Below, one piece after another: positions 9,088 to 17,594 of a stretch of 64,000 bases of DNA. The position numbers and the translations under genes were made by a program. Source of the DNA: Cupriavidus pauculus (GTDB taxonomy: Bacteria; Pseudomonadota; Gammaproteobacteria; Burkholderiales; Burkholderiaceae); contig NZ_CP033970.1 of NCBI RefSeq assembly GCF_003854935.1, forward strand, positions 1,833,730 to 1,897,729, given 5' to 3'. Each line of letters begins with the position of its first letter. Positions within the stretch are counted from its first letter, which is position 1. A model generated the notes under the pieces. That model saw only the letters and a program-made list of their open reading frames with translations. It had not been told where the DNA came from and did no database searches.

Positions 9088-11199
9088 TTACATCCGGTAG
9101 CGCAGGGTCGCCATGACGCTGCGCGGTGCGCCCGGCAGGTTCAGGTTCGGGCTGGAGCCGTGCCCGGACACGATGTAGCCCTGGTTGAAGATGTTGTAGA
9201 GGTTCAGTTGCGCCTCGAACTTGCCCCGGCGATACCAGGCCACCATGTCGGCCGTGACGTAGCCCGGCAGCGTCACCGTGTTGGCCGGATCGGCCTGCCG
9301 CGCGCCCACCAGGTTCAGCCCGCCGCCCAGGCCAAAGCCGTGGCCCAGGTCCTTGGTCAGCCAGACATTGCCCGAATGGCGCGGCGTCAGCGTTGCCTGC
9401 TTGCCCTGCAGCGCCGGCGTGGACTGCGTGACCACCGCATCCAGATAGGCGTAGCCGCCCAGCATGCGCCAGCCGCCGCCCAGTTCCGCCGCGCCGCTCA
9501 GTTCCAGGCCGTCGGTCCGCTGCTCGCCAATCGGGATCAGCGCCGTGCCCGTGGCGTTGGCCACCTTGATGTTGGTCCGTTCGATCCGGAACAGCGACAC
9601 CGTCGTGCTGGCCTTGCCATCCAGGAAGTCGTACTTGGCGCCCACTTCGGTATTGCGCGTCGTCTCCGGCGCCAGCTGCGCGTTGTTGGCCGCCAGCGAG
9701 AACGCTTCACCGGACGGCTGGAACGACCGGCTCCACGACACGTAGTACGACTGCTGCTTCGACGGCTGCCAGACCAGTCCGGCGCGCGGGCTCCAGGCAT
9801 TGTCCGTGCGCGCCAGGTTCGGCTGGCCCGGCAGGCGCTGGATGGTTTCCTGCTCGAAGCGGTCGTAGCGCACGCCCACCAGCGCCTTCCACTGTTCCGA
9901 GAACTGGATCATGTCCTGCGTGTAGAGCCCCAGCGTCTTGAACACGCCCAGGTTGCTCGTGGCCGGCGTGCCGCCCACCAGGCGCGGCAGCACCGGCAGC
10001 ACCGGGTTGAACAGGTCCACCGACGCCACGTTGGCACGCGAGTAGTTGACCAGGTCCTTGTTCTGCTGCCCCACTTCCACGCCATACAGCAGCTCGTGCT
10101 TCATGCCGAAGAACTCCGCCTTCTGCGTCAGGTCGGTCTGGTTGAACCAGCCGTGTTCCTCGCGGTAGACGTTGCCATGCGTCAGCGATGCGCGCCGCGT
10201 GGTCTCGTTGACCGAGCCCACCAGCGTGTTGTTGCGGTCGAGCGAATAGTGGTAGTAGCGCGTGGCGTTGCGGATCGACCAGTTGTCGTTGAACCGGTGG
10301 TTCACGGTGGCCGTGCCCGAGTAGACGCGGCTCTGGCTGTAGTCGGCATCGCGCGCGTTGGCGGCGCCGTAGTACGTCGACGGGTCCACCGGCACGGGAC
10401 GGCCCCGGTACGCCGGCACGCCGAAGTCGGTAACGCGGCGGTCTTCCAGCCAGTCTGCCTGCAGCAGCACGGTGGTCTGCGGGGCCAGCCGCAGCTCCAG
10501 AGACGGCGCCACGGCCGTCCGGTTCAGGAACTGCTGCGACCGGTAGCTGTTGGCTTCCTCGTGGGCGGCGGTAATGCGGAATGCCGCGGCGCCGTCGCCG
10601 AACGTGCGGCCCACGTCGCCCTCCACCCGGCGGTCGGCCCACATGCCGTAGCTGAGCGCGAAATCGGTGACGTCGATGCCCGGCTTCTTCGTGACGCGAT
10701 TGATCAGGCCGCCCGACGAGCCCCGCCCGTAAAGCACGGCGGCCGGCCCCTTGATGACCTCGATACGGTCGACGTTGGACAGGTCGCGGAAGTACAGCGC
10801 GTCGTCGCGGATGCCGTCGACGAACTGGTCGGCAATGGCGCTGAAGCCACGGATCGACACCTGGTCGCGCTGCCCGTCGCCCGACGAAAAACTCACGCCC
10901 GGCACGTTCTTGAGCGCGTCCTGGATCGACGTCGCATGCTGGTCCTGCATGACCTGCGCGGTCACCACGTTGACGGTTTGCGGGACGTCGCGCAGCGGTG
11001 CCTCGGTCTTGGTGGCGCTGACCGTCGACGTGGGCTTGTAGCCGGTGCCGAGGTCCTTGTCGCCATCGGCGCGGACCGTCACGGAAGGCAGTGTCTGGGG
11101 TTCGGCGGGCACGTTCTGGGCGTGCGCGACATGGAAAAGCAATGCGGGTCCGATCGAAACGCTGACACGGACGTACTTCTTGTGCAGATAACGGCTCAT
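9088..11199 (-). CDS. TonB-dependent siderophore receptor
   Basis: A 703-residue outer-membrane receptor for ferric siderophores. It has a signal peptide ending near AHAQ, a TonB-box-like LPSVTVRA, a plug domain from about residue 60 (VPQTVNVVTAQVMQDQ, IEVIKGPAAVLYGRGSSGG), and then a 22-strand barrel ending in the aromatic-terminal ATLRYRM. The ATG at 11199 follows AGGGA and precedes a normal signal peptide, so the longer frame to 11448 is rejected. A Fur-like site lies about 40-55 bases upstream, in keeping with iron repression. It is divergent from arnT. The ligand cannot be told from sequence, though the plug resembles hydroxamate-type receptors. Confidence 0.93.
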   Translation of the reverse strand: MSRYLHKKYVRVSVSIGPALLFHVAHAQNVPAEPQTLPSVTVRADGDKDLGTGYKPTSTVSATKTEAPLRDVPQTVNVVTAQVMQDQHATSIQDALKNVPGVSFSSGDGQRDQVSIRGFSAIADQFVDGIRDDALYFRDLSNVDRIEVIKGPAAVLYGRGSSGGLINRVTKKPGIDVTDFALSYGMWADRRVEGDVGRTFGDGAAAFRITAAHEEANSYRSQQFLNRTAVAPSLELRLAPQTTVLLQADWLEDRRVTDFGVPAYRGRPVPVDPSTYYGAANARDADYSQSRVYSGTATVNHRFNDNWSIRNATRYYHYSLDRNNTLVGSVNETTRRASLTHGNVYREEHGWFNQTDLTQKAEFFGMKHELLYGVEVGQQNKDLVNYSRANVASVDLFNPVLPVLPRLVGGTPATSNLGVFKTLGLYTQDMIQFSEQWKALVGVRYDRFEQETIQRLPGQPNLARTDNAWSPRAGLVWQPSKQQSYYVSWSRSFQPSGEAFSLAANNAQLAPETTRNTEVGAKYDFLDGKASTTVSLFRIERTNIKVANATGTALIPIGEQRTDGLELSGAAELGGGWRMLGGYAYLDAVVTQSTPALQGKQATLTPRHSGNVWLTKDLGHGFGLGGGLNLVGARQADPANTVTLPGYVTADMVAWYRRGKFEAQLNLYNIFNQGYIVSGHGSSPNLNLPGAPRSVMATLRYRM

Positions 11200-11240
11200 T
11201 TCCCTGACTGTAATGGTTTTGTAATTCTTTGAATGGGAGC

Positions 11241-11256
11241 GATTATCATTTTCGAT
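11241..11256. promoter_or_regulatory. Fur-like site upstream of the TonB receptor
   Basis: GATTATCATTTTC agrees with 11 of 13 bases of the half-site GATAATCATTATC of the classical Fur consensus. It lies 42 bases upstream of the receptor start at 11199. Assignment to Fur is inferred from this match and from the function of the gene. Confidence 0.6.
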
Positions 11257-11314
11257 ACCTGCGCCGTCAACGAATTTGCTCCAAACGGGTGAAACTGTTG
11301 CGCGATCCGGCGGC

Positions 11315-11331
11315 GTTAAGGTTTTTTTAAG
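11315..11331 (+). promoter_or_regulatory. PmrA-like direct-repeat box upstream of arnT
   Basis: GTTAAG, five bases (GTTTT), then TTTAAG form a direct repeat matching the YTTAAK-N5-YTTAAK PmrA box except for the first G. It lies about 90 bases before the arnT ATG, a reasonable activator position. Another OmpR-class activator could use it. Confidence 0.5.
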
Positions 11332-11420
11332 GTCCGTCGGATACTCTGCGCGACGGCGCTTGGCCCGTCCTCCACGGGCAGGCGCCGGCCGATCCACCGC
11401 CTGACGCAGAGACGATCTCC

Positions 11421-13220
11421 ATGCCTCACCACAAGCCCCGGCCCCCACACCTCCGGCCGGCCGGCGTACCGCTGTATGGCCAGGGATCGATCGCCCCCCA
11501 TCTGTCCGGCGCAGGCTGGGCCGCCCTGTGGGTTGCCGCCGCCCTGCTGCTCTGGTTCGGTACGCTGGGCCTGGGTCACCTGCTCGGGCCCGACGAAGGC
11601 CGCTACGCGGAAATCTCGCGCGAAATGCTGTCCACCGGTGACTGGGTCACCATCCGCTACAACGACCTGAAGTACTTCGAGAAGCCGCCCTTCCACATGT
11701 GGGCGACGGCCGTGGTCTACGCGCTGTTCGGCATCGGCGAGTGGCAGGCCCGGCTGACGGTGGCGCTGGCCGGCCTGCTCGGCATGGCGATGACGATGCT
11801 GGCCACGTGGCGATGGTTTGGCCTGCGGGCCGCCGCCTTTGCCGGGCTGGCCCTGCTGGCCGCGCCCATCTGGAGCATCGCCGCCCACTACAACACGCTC
11901 GACATGACCCTGGCCGGCGTCATGTCCTGCGTGCTGGCCTGCATGCTGATGGCCCAGCACCCGGACGCCGCGCCCGCCGCGCGCCGCAGGTGGATGCTGG
12001 CCTGCTGGGCCGCGATGGGCGTGGCGATCCTGACCAAGGGGCTGGTCGGCATCGCCCTGCCGGGGCTGGTGTTGCTGGTCTACATGGCCGTGACGCGCGA
12101 CTGGCGGCTGTGGCGGCGCCTGCATCCCGTGCCGGGCGCGCTGGTCATGCTGGCCGTCACCGTGCCGTGGTTCTATCTGGTGGCCAGCCGCAACGCGGAA
12201 TTCCTCCATTTCTTCTTTATCCACGAGCACTGGCAGCGCTACACGACCAACCTGCACGCCCGGAGCGGCCCCCTCGCCTACTTCGTGCCGATCCTGGTCG
12301 GCGGTTTCCTGCCCTGGATCGGCCTGTGGCCACGGATCTGGGCGGCCGTGCCCCGCACGGACGGGCGCCAGCCGCCCGCGTTCCGGCCGGCACTGATGGC
12401 CGGCCTCTGGGCCGCATCGATCTTCGTGTTCTTCAGCCTGTCCCATTCCAAGCTGCCCGGCTATATCGTGCCGATCGTCCCGGCGCTCGGCCTGCTGGCC
12501 GGCGTGGCGCTCGACAAGCTCGACCCCGCAGCGTGGCGCAGGCAACTGCGGATCATGGCGGCGATTGCCGGCTGCGGGCTGCTGGCCGCGCCGTTCGTGG
12601 CCACGCTGCATGCCAACCACACGCCCAACGCGGTCTGGCGCGTCTACGCCGTGTGGGTCGCCGCGGCCTTCCTGATCATGCTGGTGTCGATCGCCATCGC
12701 CGGCGTGCTGGCGCGCCGCGGCGTGCTGCGCAGCGTGGCGGTGTACGCGATGGGCATGTACCTGGGCTTCAGCACGGCGCTGGTCGGCTACGAGACCGTG
12801 GACGGCCCCGCGTCGGGCGCCACGCTGGCCCCGGAACTGCGGCTGGTGCTGACGCCCCGGATGCCGCTGTACGGCGTGCAGATGCTCGACCACACGCTGC
12901 CGTTCTACGTCGGCCATCCGCTGACGATGGTCGGCGCGGCCGACGAGCTGACGTTCGGCACCGACATCGAGCCGGACCGCGCCGTTCCCACCCTTGACGC
13001 GTTCGAAAAGCGCTGGGCCGGCCCCGAGGCGGCGATGGCCGTCATGTCGCCGGAGACCTACCTGCAACTCTCGCCGCTGATGCATACCTATGTGGTCTAC
13101 CGCGACTGGTACCGCGTCGTGGTCAGCAACACCCCGCTGCCGGCCGCGCTGGCGGGCCATCGGGGCGCCCCCCGGCCCGTCGATTCCCGCGAGATCCGGC
13201 TCGGCATGCGGCACCCGTAG
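11421..13220 (+). CDS. arnT: ArnT-like lipid A glycosyltransferase (GT83)
   Basis: A 599-residue integral inner-membrane glycosyltransferase of the ArnT/PMT superfamily, which transfers 4-amino-4-deoxy-L-arabinose from undecaprenyl phosphate to lipid A and so lowers binding of cationic peptides. The diagnostic N-terminal loop GPDEGRYAEISREML lies near residues 56-70, followed by KYFEKPPFHMW. About a dozen hydrophobic helices follow (for example ALPGLVLLVYMAV and LPGYIVPIVPALGLLAGVAL). A soluble periplasmic C-terminal domain begins near 450. The rest of the arn pathway is not next to it. A PmrA-like box lies upstream. Other sugar or galactosamine donors are possible for single-gene ArnT homologues. 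Confidence 0.88.
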   Translation: MPHHKPRPPHLRPAGVPLYGQGSIAPHLSGAGWAALWVAAALLLWFGTLGLGHLLGPDEGRYAEISREMLSTGDWVTIRYNDLKYFEKPPFHMWATAVVYALFGIGEWQARLTVALAGLLGMAMTMLATWRWFGLRAAAFAGLALLAAPIWSIAAHYNTLDMTLAGVMSCVLACMLMAQHPDAAPAARRRWMLACWAAMGVAILTKGLVGIALPGLVLLVYMAVTRDWRLWRRLHPVPGALVMLAVTVPWFYLVASRNAEFLHFFFIHEHWQRYTTNLHARSGPLAYFVPILVGGFLPWIGLWPRIWAAVPRTDGRQPPAFRPALMAGLWAASIFVFFSLSHSKLPGYIVPIVPALGLLAGVALDKLDPAAWRRQLRIMAAIAGCGLLAAPFVATLHANHTPNAVWRVYAVWVAAAFLIMLVSIAIAGVLARRGVLRSVAVYAMGMYLGFSTALVGYETVDGPASGATLAPELRLVLTPRMPLYGVQMLDHTLPFYVGHPLTMVGAADELTFGTDIEPDRAVPTLDAFEKRWAGPEAAMAVMSPETYLQLSPLMHTYVVYRDWYRVVVSNTPLPAALAGHRGAPRPVDSREIRLGMRHP

Positions 13221-13315
13221 CGGGGCATTCAGGCGTCCGACAGCCGTCGGCGGGCGGTCTTACATTTGCGAGCAGAGCCGTGTATAAGTCGGTCTGGCTT
13301 GATTCCCGCGCAACA

Positions 13316-14218
13316 ATGAAGACGACGATCGACGAACTGCTGGCCTTTGTGGCCGTCGTGGACACCGGCTCGATCACGGCGGCGGCCGATCACCTGTCGC
13401 TGACCGTATCCGCCACCAGCCGCACGCTGAGCCGGCTGGAGGAAAAGCTGCAGACCACGCTGCTGCGCCGGACCACGCGGCGGCTGGAGTTGACCGAGGA
13501 GGGCGCCGCCTTCCTGGAACAGGCACGCGCCATCCTGGCGATGGTGGACGCGGCCGAGGAGCAGATGGCCGCCCGCCGCCTGCGCCCGGTGGGCCGCCTG
13601 CGCGTCGACGCCGCCACGCCATTCATGCTCCATGTCATCGTGCCGCTCGTGGAAGGCTTCCGCGCGCGCTACCCCGACGTCGAACTCGAACTCAATTCGA
13701 ACGAAGGCATCATCGACCTGCTGGAAAAGCGCACGGATGTGGCGTTCCGGATCGGCACGCTCAAGGATTCGACGCTGCATGCCCGCCCCATCGGCACCAG
13801 CCGTATCCGCGTGCTGGCCAGCCCCGACTACCTGAAGCGGCACGGCACGCCGACAAAGGTCGAGCAACTGTCCGGCCATGCGCTGCTGGGCTTCACGCAG
13901 CCCGAATCGCTGAACGACTGGCCGCTGCGCGCCGCCGACGGGGGCATCGTCCACATCAAGCCGACCATTGCCTCATCGAGCGGCGAGACGCTGCGCAGCC
14001 TGGCGCTGGCCGGCCAGGGCATTGTCTGCCTGTCCGATTTCATGACGCGCGACGACCGCCAGTCCGGCCGGCTGGTGCCGCTCTTTGCCCGCCAGACGCT
14101 CGATGTCCGCCAGCCGATCCACGCAGTCTATTACCGCAACACCGCCCTGGCCTCGCGCATCACCTGCTTTGTCGACTACGTGGTCGCCACGCTTGGCCGC
14201 CGGCCGTTCGAGGACTAG
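13316..14218 (+). CDS. LysR-family transcriptional regulator
   Basis: A 300-residue LysR regulator. The winged HTH covers residues 1-60 (TGSITAAADHLSLTVSATSR, then LEEKL and LLRRTTRRLELTEEG). The type-2 periplasmic-binding-like effector domain spans about 88-295 (GRLRVDAATPFMLHVIVPLV, DVAFRIGTL). The ATG at 13316 fits the family start pattern; the frame is open 12 codons further upstream. It lies downstream of arnT on the same strand and convergent with the PilZ gene, so its target is not obvious. It belongs to the large CrgA/DmlR-like group by general appearance. Confidence 0.92.
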   Translation: MKTTIDELLAFVAVVDTGSITAAADHLSLTVSATSRTLSRLEEKLQTTLLRRTTRRLELTEEGAAFLEQARAILAMVDAAEEQMAARRLRPVGRLRVDAATPFMLHVIVPLVEGFRARYPDVELELNSNEGIIDLLEKRTDVAFRIGTLKDSTLHARPIGTSRIRVLASPDYLKRHGTPTKVEQLSGHALLGFTQPESLNDWPLRAADGGIVHIKPTIASSSGETLRSLALAGQGIVCLSDFMTRDDRQSGRLVPLFARQTLDVRQPIHAVYYRNTALASRITCFVDYVVATLGRRPFED

Positions 14219-14227
14219 CCGGCGCGC

Positions 14228-15100
14228 CTAGTCGGGCGACTTCACGCCGGGCCGCATCGTGGCGCTTTCCAGCAACTGTTCGTGGACGAACGCGTACAGC
14301 ACCAGCGATTCGCGCTCGCCGTAGGCATCGAAGGCCACGCCGACGTTGTGGAATGGCTCGGCCGCATCGGCGTCGGGGTCCTGCCGTGTCCACCCTTCGA
14401 CAGACAGCTTCTGCTTCAGCCCCGCCGCGCGCAGCGTAAATTCCAGCCGCACCGGCTGCCCCGGCGTTTCAAACTGCGGCGACGCCGTGGAAATCGACGC
14501 CCCGCCCGTGCTCAGGTCGGTGATCAGTACCGTCTGCGGCCGGGCCTGTTCCCCGGACAGCACCAGCGACCCCACCAGCCGCACCGGTACGCGGATGCTG
14601 CCGCGCATCTCGCGCGCCTCGATATGCCGGATATCGTCAAGCATCCAGTACGGGAACGGCGTGCGCGACGTGGCCTGGACGCGCGCCGAGAAGCTGTGGA
14701 TGTTGGTGCCCGAGAACCCGCGGAACAGCACCACTTCGCCATCGGCGATCTCGGCGGCCACGCCGGCAAGGGCGGGCCAGCCGATGAACGCGGCGCCGTC
14801 GTTGAAGCCGATCAGCCGGCTGACGGCCGCGCGCGCCGCGTCGGTAGGCCGCTTGACGTGCAGCAGCGTGCCGACCAGCAGGCCATACCGGTCGTGCCAG
14901 GCGGTGCTCGGCATGTCGGCCCGCAGCGGCGCCTCGCCATCGGCCCAGAAACAGCGGCCGCCGTGCAGCGCCAGTTCCCGCTCCTCGGCGGCGTGGAACA
15001 CCGTGCCTTCGTCCGCGACCGGAAAGCCCAGTTCATCGACCAGCGTCGCCTTCAGCGGTTGGCCCAGTTCGATCTCTTCAGCCTGCACTTCCCTGCGCAT
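14228..15100 (-). CDS. YcgR-like PilZ c-di-GMP receptor
   Basis: A 290-residue two-domain protein. The N-terminal half resembles the YcgR_2/PilZN domain (about residues 10-140). The C-terminal PilZ domain starts near 155, where MRGSIRVPVRLVG supplies the RxxxR-like motif and ITDLSTGGASI supplies the D/NxSxxG motif that bind cyclic di-GMP. Proteins with this layout slow flagellar rotation when the second messenger is high. The ATG at 15100 follows AAAGGG with good spacing, and the frame upstream to 15139 is ignored. No flagellar genes are adjacent. It converges on the LysR gene with nine bases between stops. Confidence 0.85.
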   Translation of the reverse strand: MRREVQAEEIELGQPLKATLVDELGFPVADEGTVFHAAEERELALHGGRCFWADGEAPLRADMPSTAWHDRYGLLVGTLLHVKRPTDAARAAVSRLIGFNDGAAFIGWPALAGVAAEIADGEVVLFRGFSGTNIHSFSARVQATSRTPFPYWMLDDIRHIEAREMRGSIRVPVRLVGSLVLSGEQARPQTVLITDLSTGGASISTASPQFETPGQPVRLEFTLRAAGLKQKLSVEGWTRQDPDADAAEPFHNVGVAFDAYGERESLVLYAFVHEQLLESATMRPGVKSPD

Positions 15101-15178
15101 GGTCAGCCCTTTGTTGTGGTGGGCGGGTCGATCCGCCACGGTGATTCGTGTTTCCGGCCCAGACCATCGCCGGGACGC

Positions 15179-16858
15179 TCAGCCGCCGAAGGCATCTTCC
15201 ATCTGCCGGGCGCGCTTGACACTGTCGCCATGCAGGTAGAGCGAGGTCGTCGATACCGACGCATGGCGCAGGTTGTCGCGCACCGTGGTCAACTCCGCGC
15301 CGCGTGCCAGCGCGTGCGTGGCGTGGGTATGGCGCAGCCAGTGCGGGCTGGCCTGGCGCAGTTTCTCCGCCGTGGCCGGCCGCTCGGCCTCTAGCGTGTC
15401 GGCGGCGGTCGAGAAGAACCGCTTGATGATCATCCACAATCGCGCGCCTGTAATCCCCCCACTTTCGTCGGGGCCCAGGCTGCCGACAATTGGCGTAGCG
15501 GGGTCCCAATGGGCGCGGGCCACCGGCAGGCCGCGTTCGACCAGGTAGCGGTCCAGCGCGTTGCGCGCCAGCGGCGGCAGCGCCACCCGGCCCGCCTTGG
15601 CGCCCTTGCCCACCAGATGCAGCCAGTGGTCGCCATGCAGGTCGGTTTCCACGTTGCGCAGCGTGGCGCCGACCAGTTCGCTGGCGCGCAGGCCCGTGGC
15701 GTAGGTGAAATCGAGGATGAAACGCAGCCGCTGGGCCGCCGGCGCCTCCCAGCCGTACGACCATTCCAGGCCGTCGGCGATGCTGCGCGTGAGCATCCAT
15801 TCCCCTTCGGAGAACGCATGCGAGACGTCCAGCGCCGCCGTCTTGGTCCCGCCGCGCACCTTCAGCCCGGCAAACGGATTGGCCAGCACGTAGCGCTGCT
15901 GCACCAGCCAGCGGAACAGCGCGCCCAGCACCTGCAGCGTGTAGGCGGCCGAGCGCGGCGACAACGCATCGGTAAACGGCTTCCAGTCCGGCGCGCTGCG
16001 CGGCCGGGCCGGGCCCACCCAGCGGTCGCGCGGCCGGGGCTGGCGCAGGAAATTGCGGTAGGCGGTGGCGTCCTCGGTCGTCAGCGACGACAGCGGCCGG
16101 CCTTTCTCGATGATCGCCCACAGGATCAGGCGCTCGGCCTCCTTGCGGTAGGCGCGCTGCGTCGACGGGGATTCATGGAGCGCCAGCCACGCCTGCACCG
16201 CCGCGTAATCGTTGTCGGCGTTGAGCGAGCAGGTGTCGCGCGGCGCGCGGAACTGGCCCAGCGAACCGTCCACTTCATGCGGCAGATGGCCCATCTGCTC
16301 CCACGGCACGATCATCGCGCGGGGCTGCGCCGCGACCAGCGCCCGGGCGCGGGCGGTCAGCTCGGGCCATTCGGCAAAGAACGCCTCGATCCGCCGCGCA
16401 CCGCTGACGCCCAGGCCGGGAATCGTTGCCCACCACTGGCGGCGGCGCGGGATGCGGACGGTCAGGTCGGCCAGCGTGTGGATGTCGTGTGCCCGCAGCG
16501 CGGCCACCGACGCCGGCGCCAGCCACATGCCGATGTCATCGGCAATCTGCGGCGCGGGCGGCGGCATGTTGCGCAGCGTCTCGATGGCCTGGTCCGCCGC
16601 CCTGCCCCGCTGCGGCCGTTCGGCGGCCGGGAATTCGAACAGGGCGGCCAGGTCCTCGCGCCGGCGGTAGCGGGCGTAGGCCGCCAACTGGCGCCGGATG
16701 CGGCCGAGGATGCCGCGCGACGACTGGCCGTGCGCGCGGTCGGCATCGAGATACTGGGTGACGGCGGCCCGCGTCGACATCCCCGCGTGCCACGCGCGCA
16801 GCGTGGCCAGGGAATCGGCGTCGGGAAAGGCGGAAAGCGGGGTCTGGGGGGCTGTCAT
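15179..16858 (-). CDS. Tyrosine recombinase with long N-terminal extension
   Basis: A 559-residue site-specific recombinase, longer than XerC/XerD (about 300). The catalytic domain holds the full set: Arg in ATGLRASELV (about 390), Lys in VGKGAKAGRV (about 417), His-x-x-Arg in HWLRHTHATH (about 507), His in LRHASVSTTS (about 531) and Tyr in SLYLHG (about 540). Residues 210-320 form the SAM-like core-binding domain (PSTQRAYRKEAERLILW). Residues 1-200 resemble the phage-integrase N-terminal domain common in Burkholderiales chromosomal integrases and contain a helix-hairpin-helix-like IPGLGVSGARRIEAF. No phage or transposon genes are nearby. A dif-shaped inverted repeat lies 31 bases upstream of its start. 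Confidence 0.9.
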   Translation of the reverse strand: MTAPQTPLSAFPDADSLATLRAWHAGMSTRAAVTQYLDADRAHGQSSRGILGRIRRQLAAYARYRRREDLAALFEFPAAERPQRGRAADQAIETLRNMPPPAPQIADDIGMWLAPASVAALRAHDIHTLADLTVRIPRRRQWWATIPGLGVSGARRIEAFFAEWPELTARARALVAAQPRAMIVPWEQMGHLPHEVDGSLGQFRAPRDTCSLNADNDYAAVQAWLALHESPSTQRAYRKEAERLILWAIIEKGRPLSSLTTEDATAYRNFLRQPRPRDRWVGPARPRSAPDWKPFTDALSPRSAAYTLQVLGALFRWLVQQRYVLANPFAGLKVRGGTKTAALDVSHAFSEGEWMLTRSIADGLEWSYGWEAPAAQRLRFILDFTYATGLRASELVGATLRNVETDLHGDHWLHLVGKGAKAGRVALPPLARNALDRYLVERGLPVARAHWDPATPIVGSLGPDESGGITGARLWMIIKRFFSTAADTLEAERPATAEKLRQASPHWLRHTHATHALARGAELTTVRDNLRHASVSTTSLYLHGDSVKRARQMEDAFGG

Positions 16859-16888
16859 CGGCGGGAGTCTAGCACCGGCGTCCTCGCG

Positions 16889-16912
16889 TTGCGATAACTT
16901 TTCTTATCGCAA
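16889..16912. other. dif-like inverted repeat upstream of recombinase gene
   Basis: Perfect 9-bp arms TTGCGATAA and TTATCGCAA flank a six-base centre, CTTTTC. Two inverted arms around a 6-8 bp core is the geometry of tyrosine-recombinase core sites such as dif and FRT. It sits 31 bases upstream of the recombinase ATG. It could equally be an operator or hairpin; function is inferred from shape and place. Confidence 0.45.
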
Positions 16913-16955
16913 TGGCTTGCGTTGCTACCCAAACCTTCCCGCCGCAGTTTGCCGG

Positions 16956-17411
16956 TCAGTGGACCGACTCGCCCCGGATCAGCAGTACCGGCTTGGCCGA
17001 CTTCGAAATCACGCCCTCGGAAACGCTGCCCATGATCACGCGCCGCATGCCGCGCCGGCCGTGGGTGCCCATCACGATCAGGTCGGCCTGCCATTGGTCG
17101 GCGTGGCTGACGATGGTCCCCGAGATGTTGCCCGGCGACACCGGCTTTTCGGCCAGCGCGGTCAGGCAGCGCACCCCGGCGTTCTCGAAGCGCCGCGACG
17201 CGGCCGCCAGCGCCTTCTGCCCCACGTGGACCATGCCGTTGACGATTTCGGTGGGATCGATATAGGCGTGCTCGAAGAACAGTTCGCTGTCATCCACCAC
17301 GAACAGCACCTTGACTTCGGCCTGCAGTTGCTTGGCCAGGCCCACCGCCTGCGCGATGGCCAGTTCGGAGGACGGGCCGCCATCCACCGCCACGAGAATC
17401 CGCTCGTACAT
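16956..17411 (-). CDS. Universal stress protein UspA family
   Basis: A 151-residue single-domain universal stress protein. It opens with YERILVAVDGGPSSELAIAQ and carries the ATP-binding GTHGRRGMRRVIMGSVSEGV near residues 115-135, so it is of the ATP-binding class. The ATG at 17411 follows GAGGTGCATCG; the frame upstream adds 26 residues that do not fit the family. It stands alone between the recombinase and the L,D-transpeptidase genes, divergent from the latter. Confidence 0.92.
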   Translation of the reverse strand: MYERILVAVDGGPSSELAIAQAVGLAKQLQAEVKVLFVVDDSELFFEHAYIDPTEIVNGMVHVGQKALAAASRRFENAGVRCLTALAEKPVSPGNISGTIVSHADQWQADLIVMGTHGRRGMRRVIMGSVSEGVISKSAKPVLLIRGESVH

Positions 17412-17594
17412 CGATGCACCTCTTGCGTCTGCGTTGTCGTTGCTACCAAGCATAGTTCCCGCGAAGCCGTGCAAATTGACCTGAATCAAGCGCGATGCAA
17501 TCGTAGAAACTTTATTTCCAGATGTTCAAAGGGCTGGATCGATCACGATGATCGGATAGGATAGGCAGACGCCGAACGCAATCGACCCCATACG

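Noticed and set aside
11316-13214. 632-codon minus-strand frame opposite arnT
   Set aside because: The same GC-bias shadow; arnT on the plus strand has clear family motifs and membrane helices.
15179-16858. Prophage or integrative element around the recombinase
   Set aside because: No phage structural, replication, excisionase or transposase genes lie nearby, and no flanking direct repeats or tRNA gene were seen.
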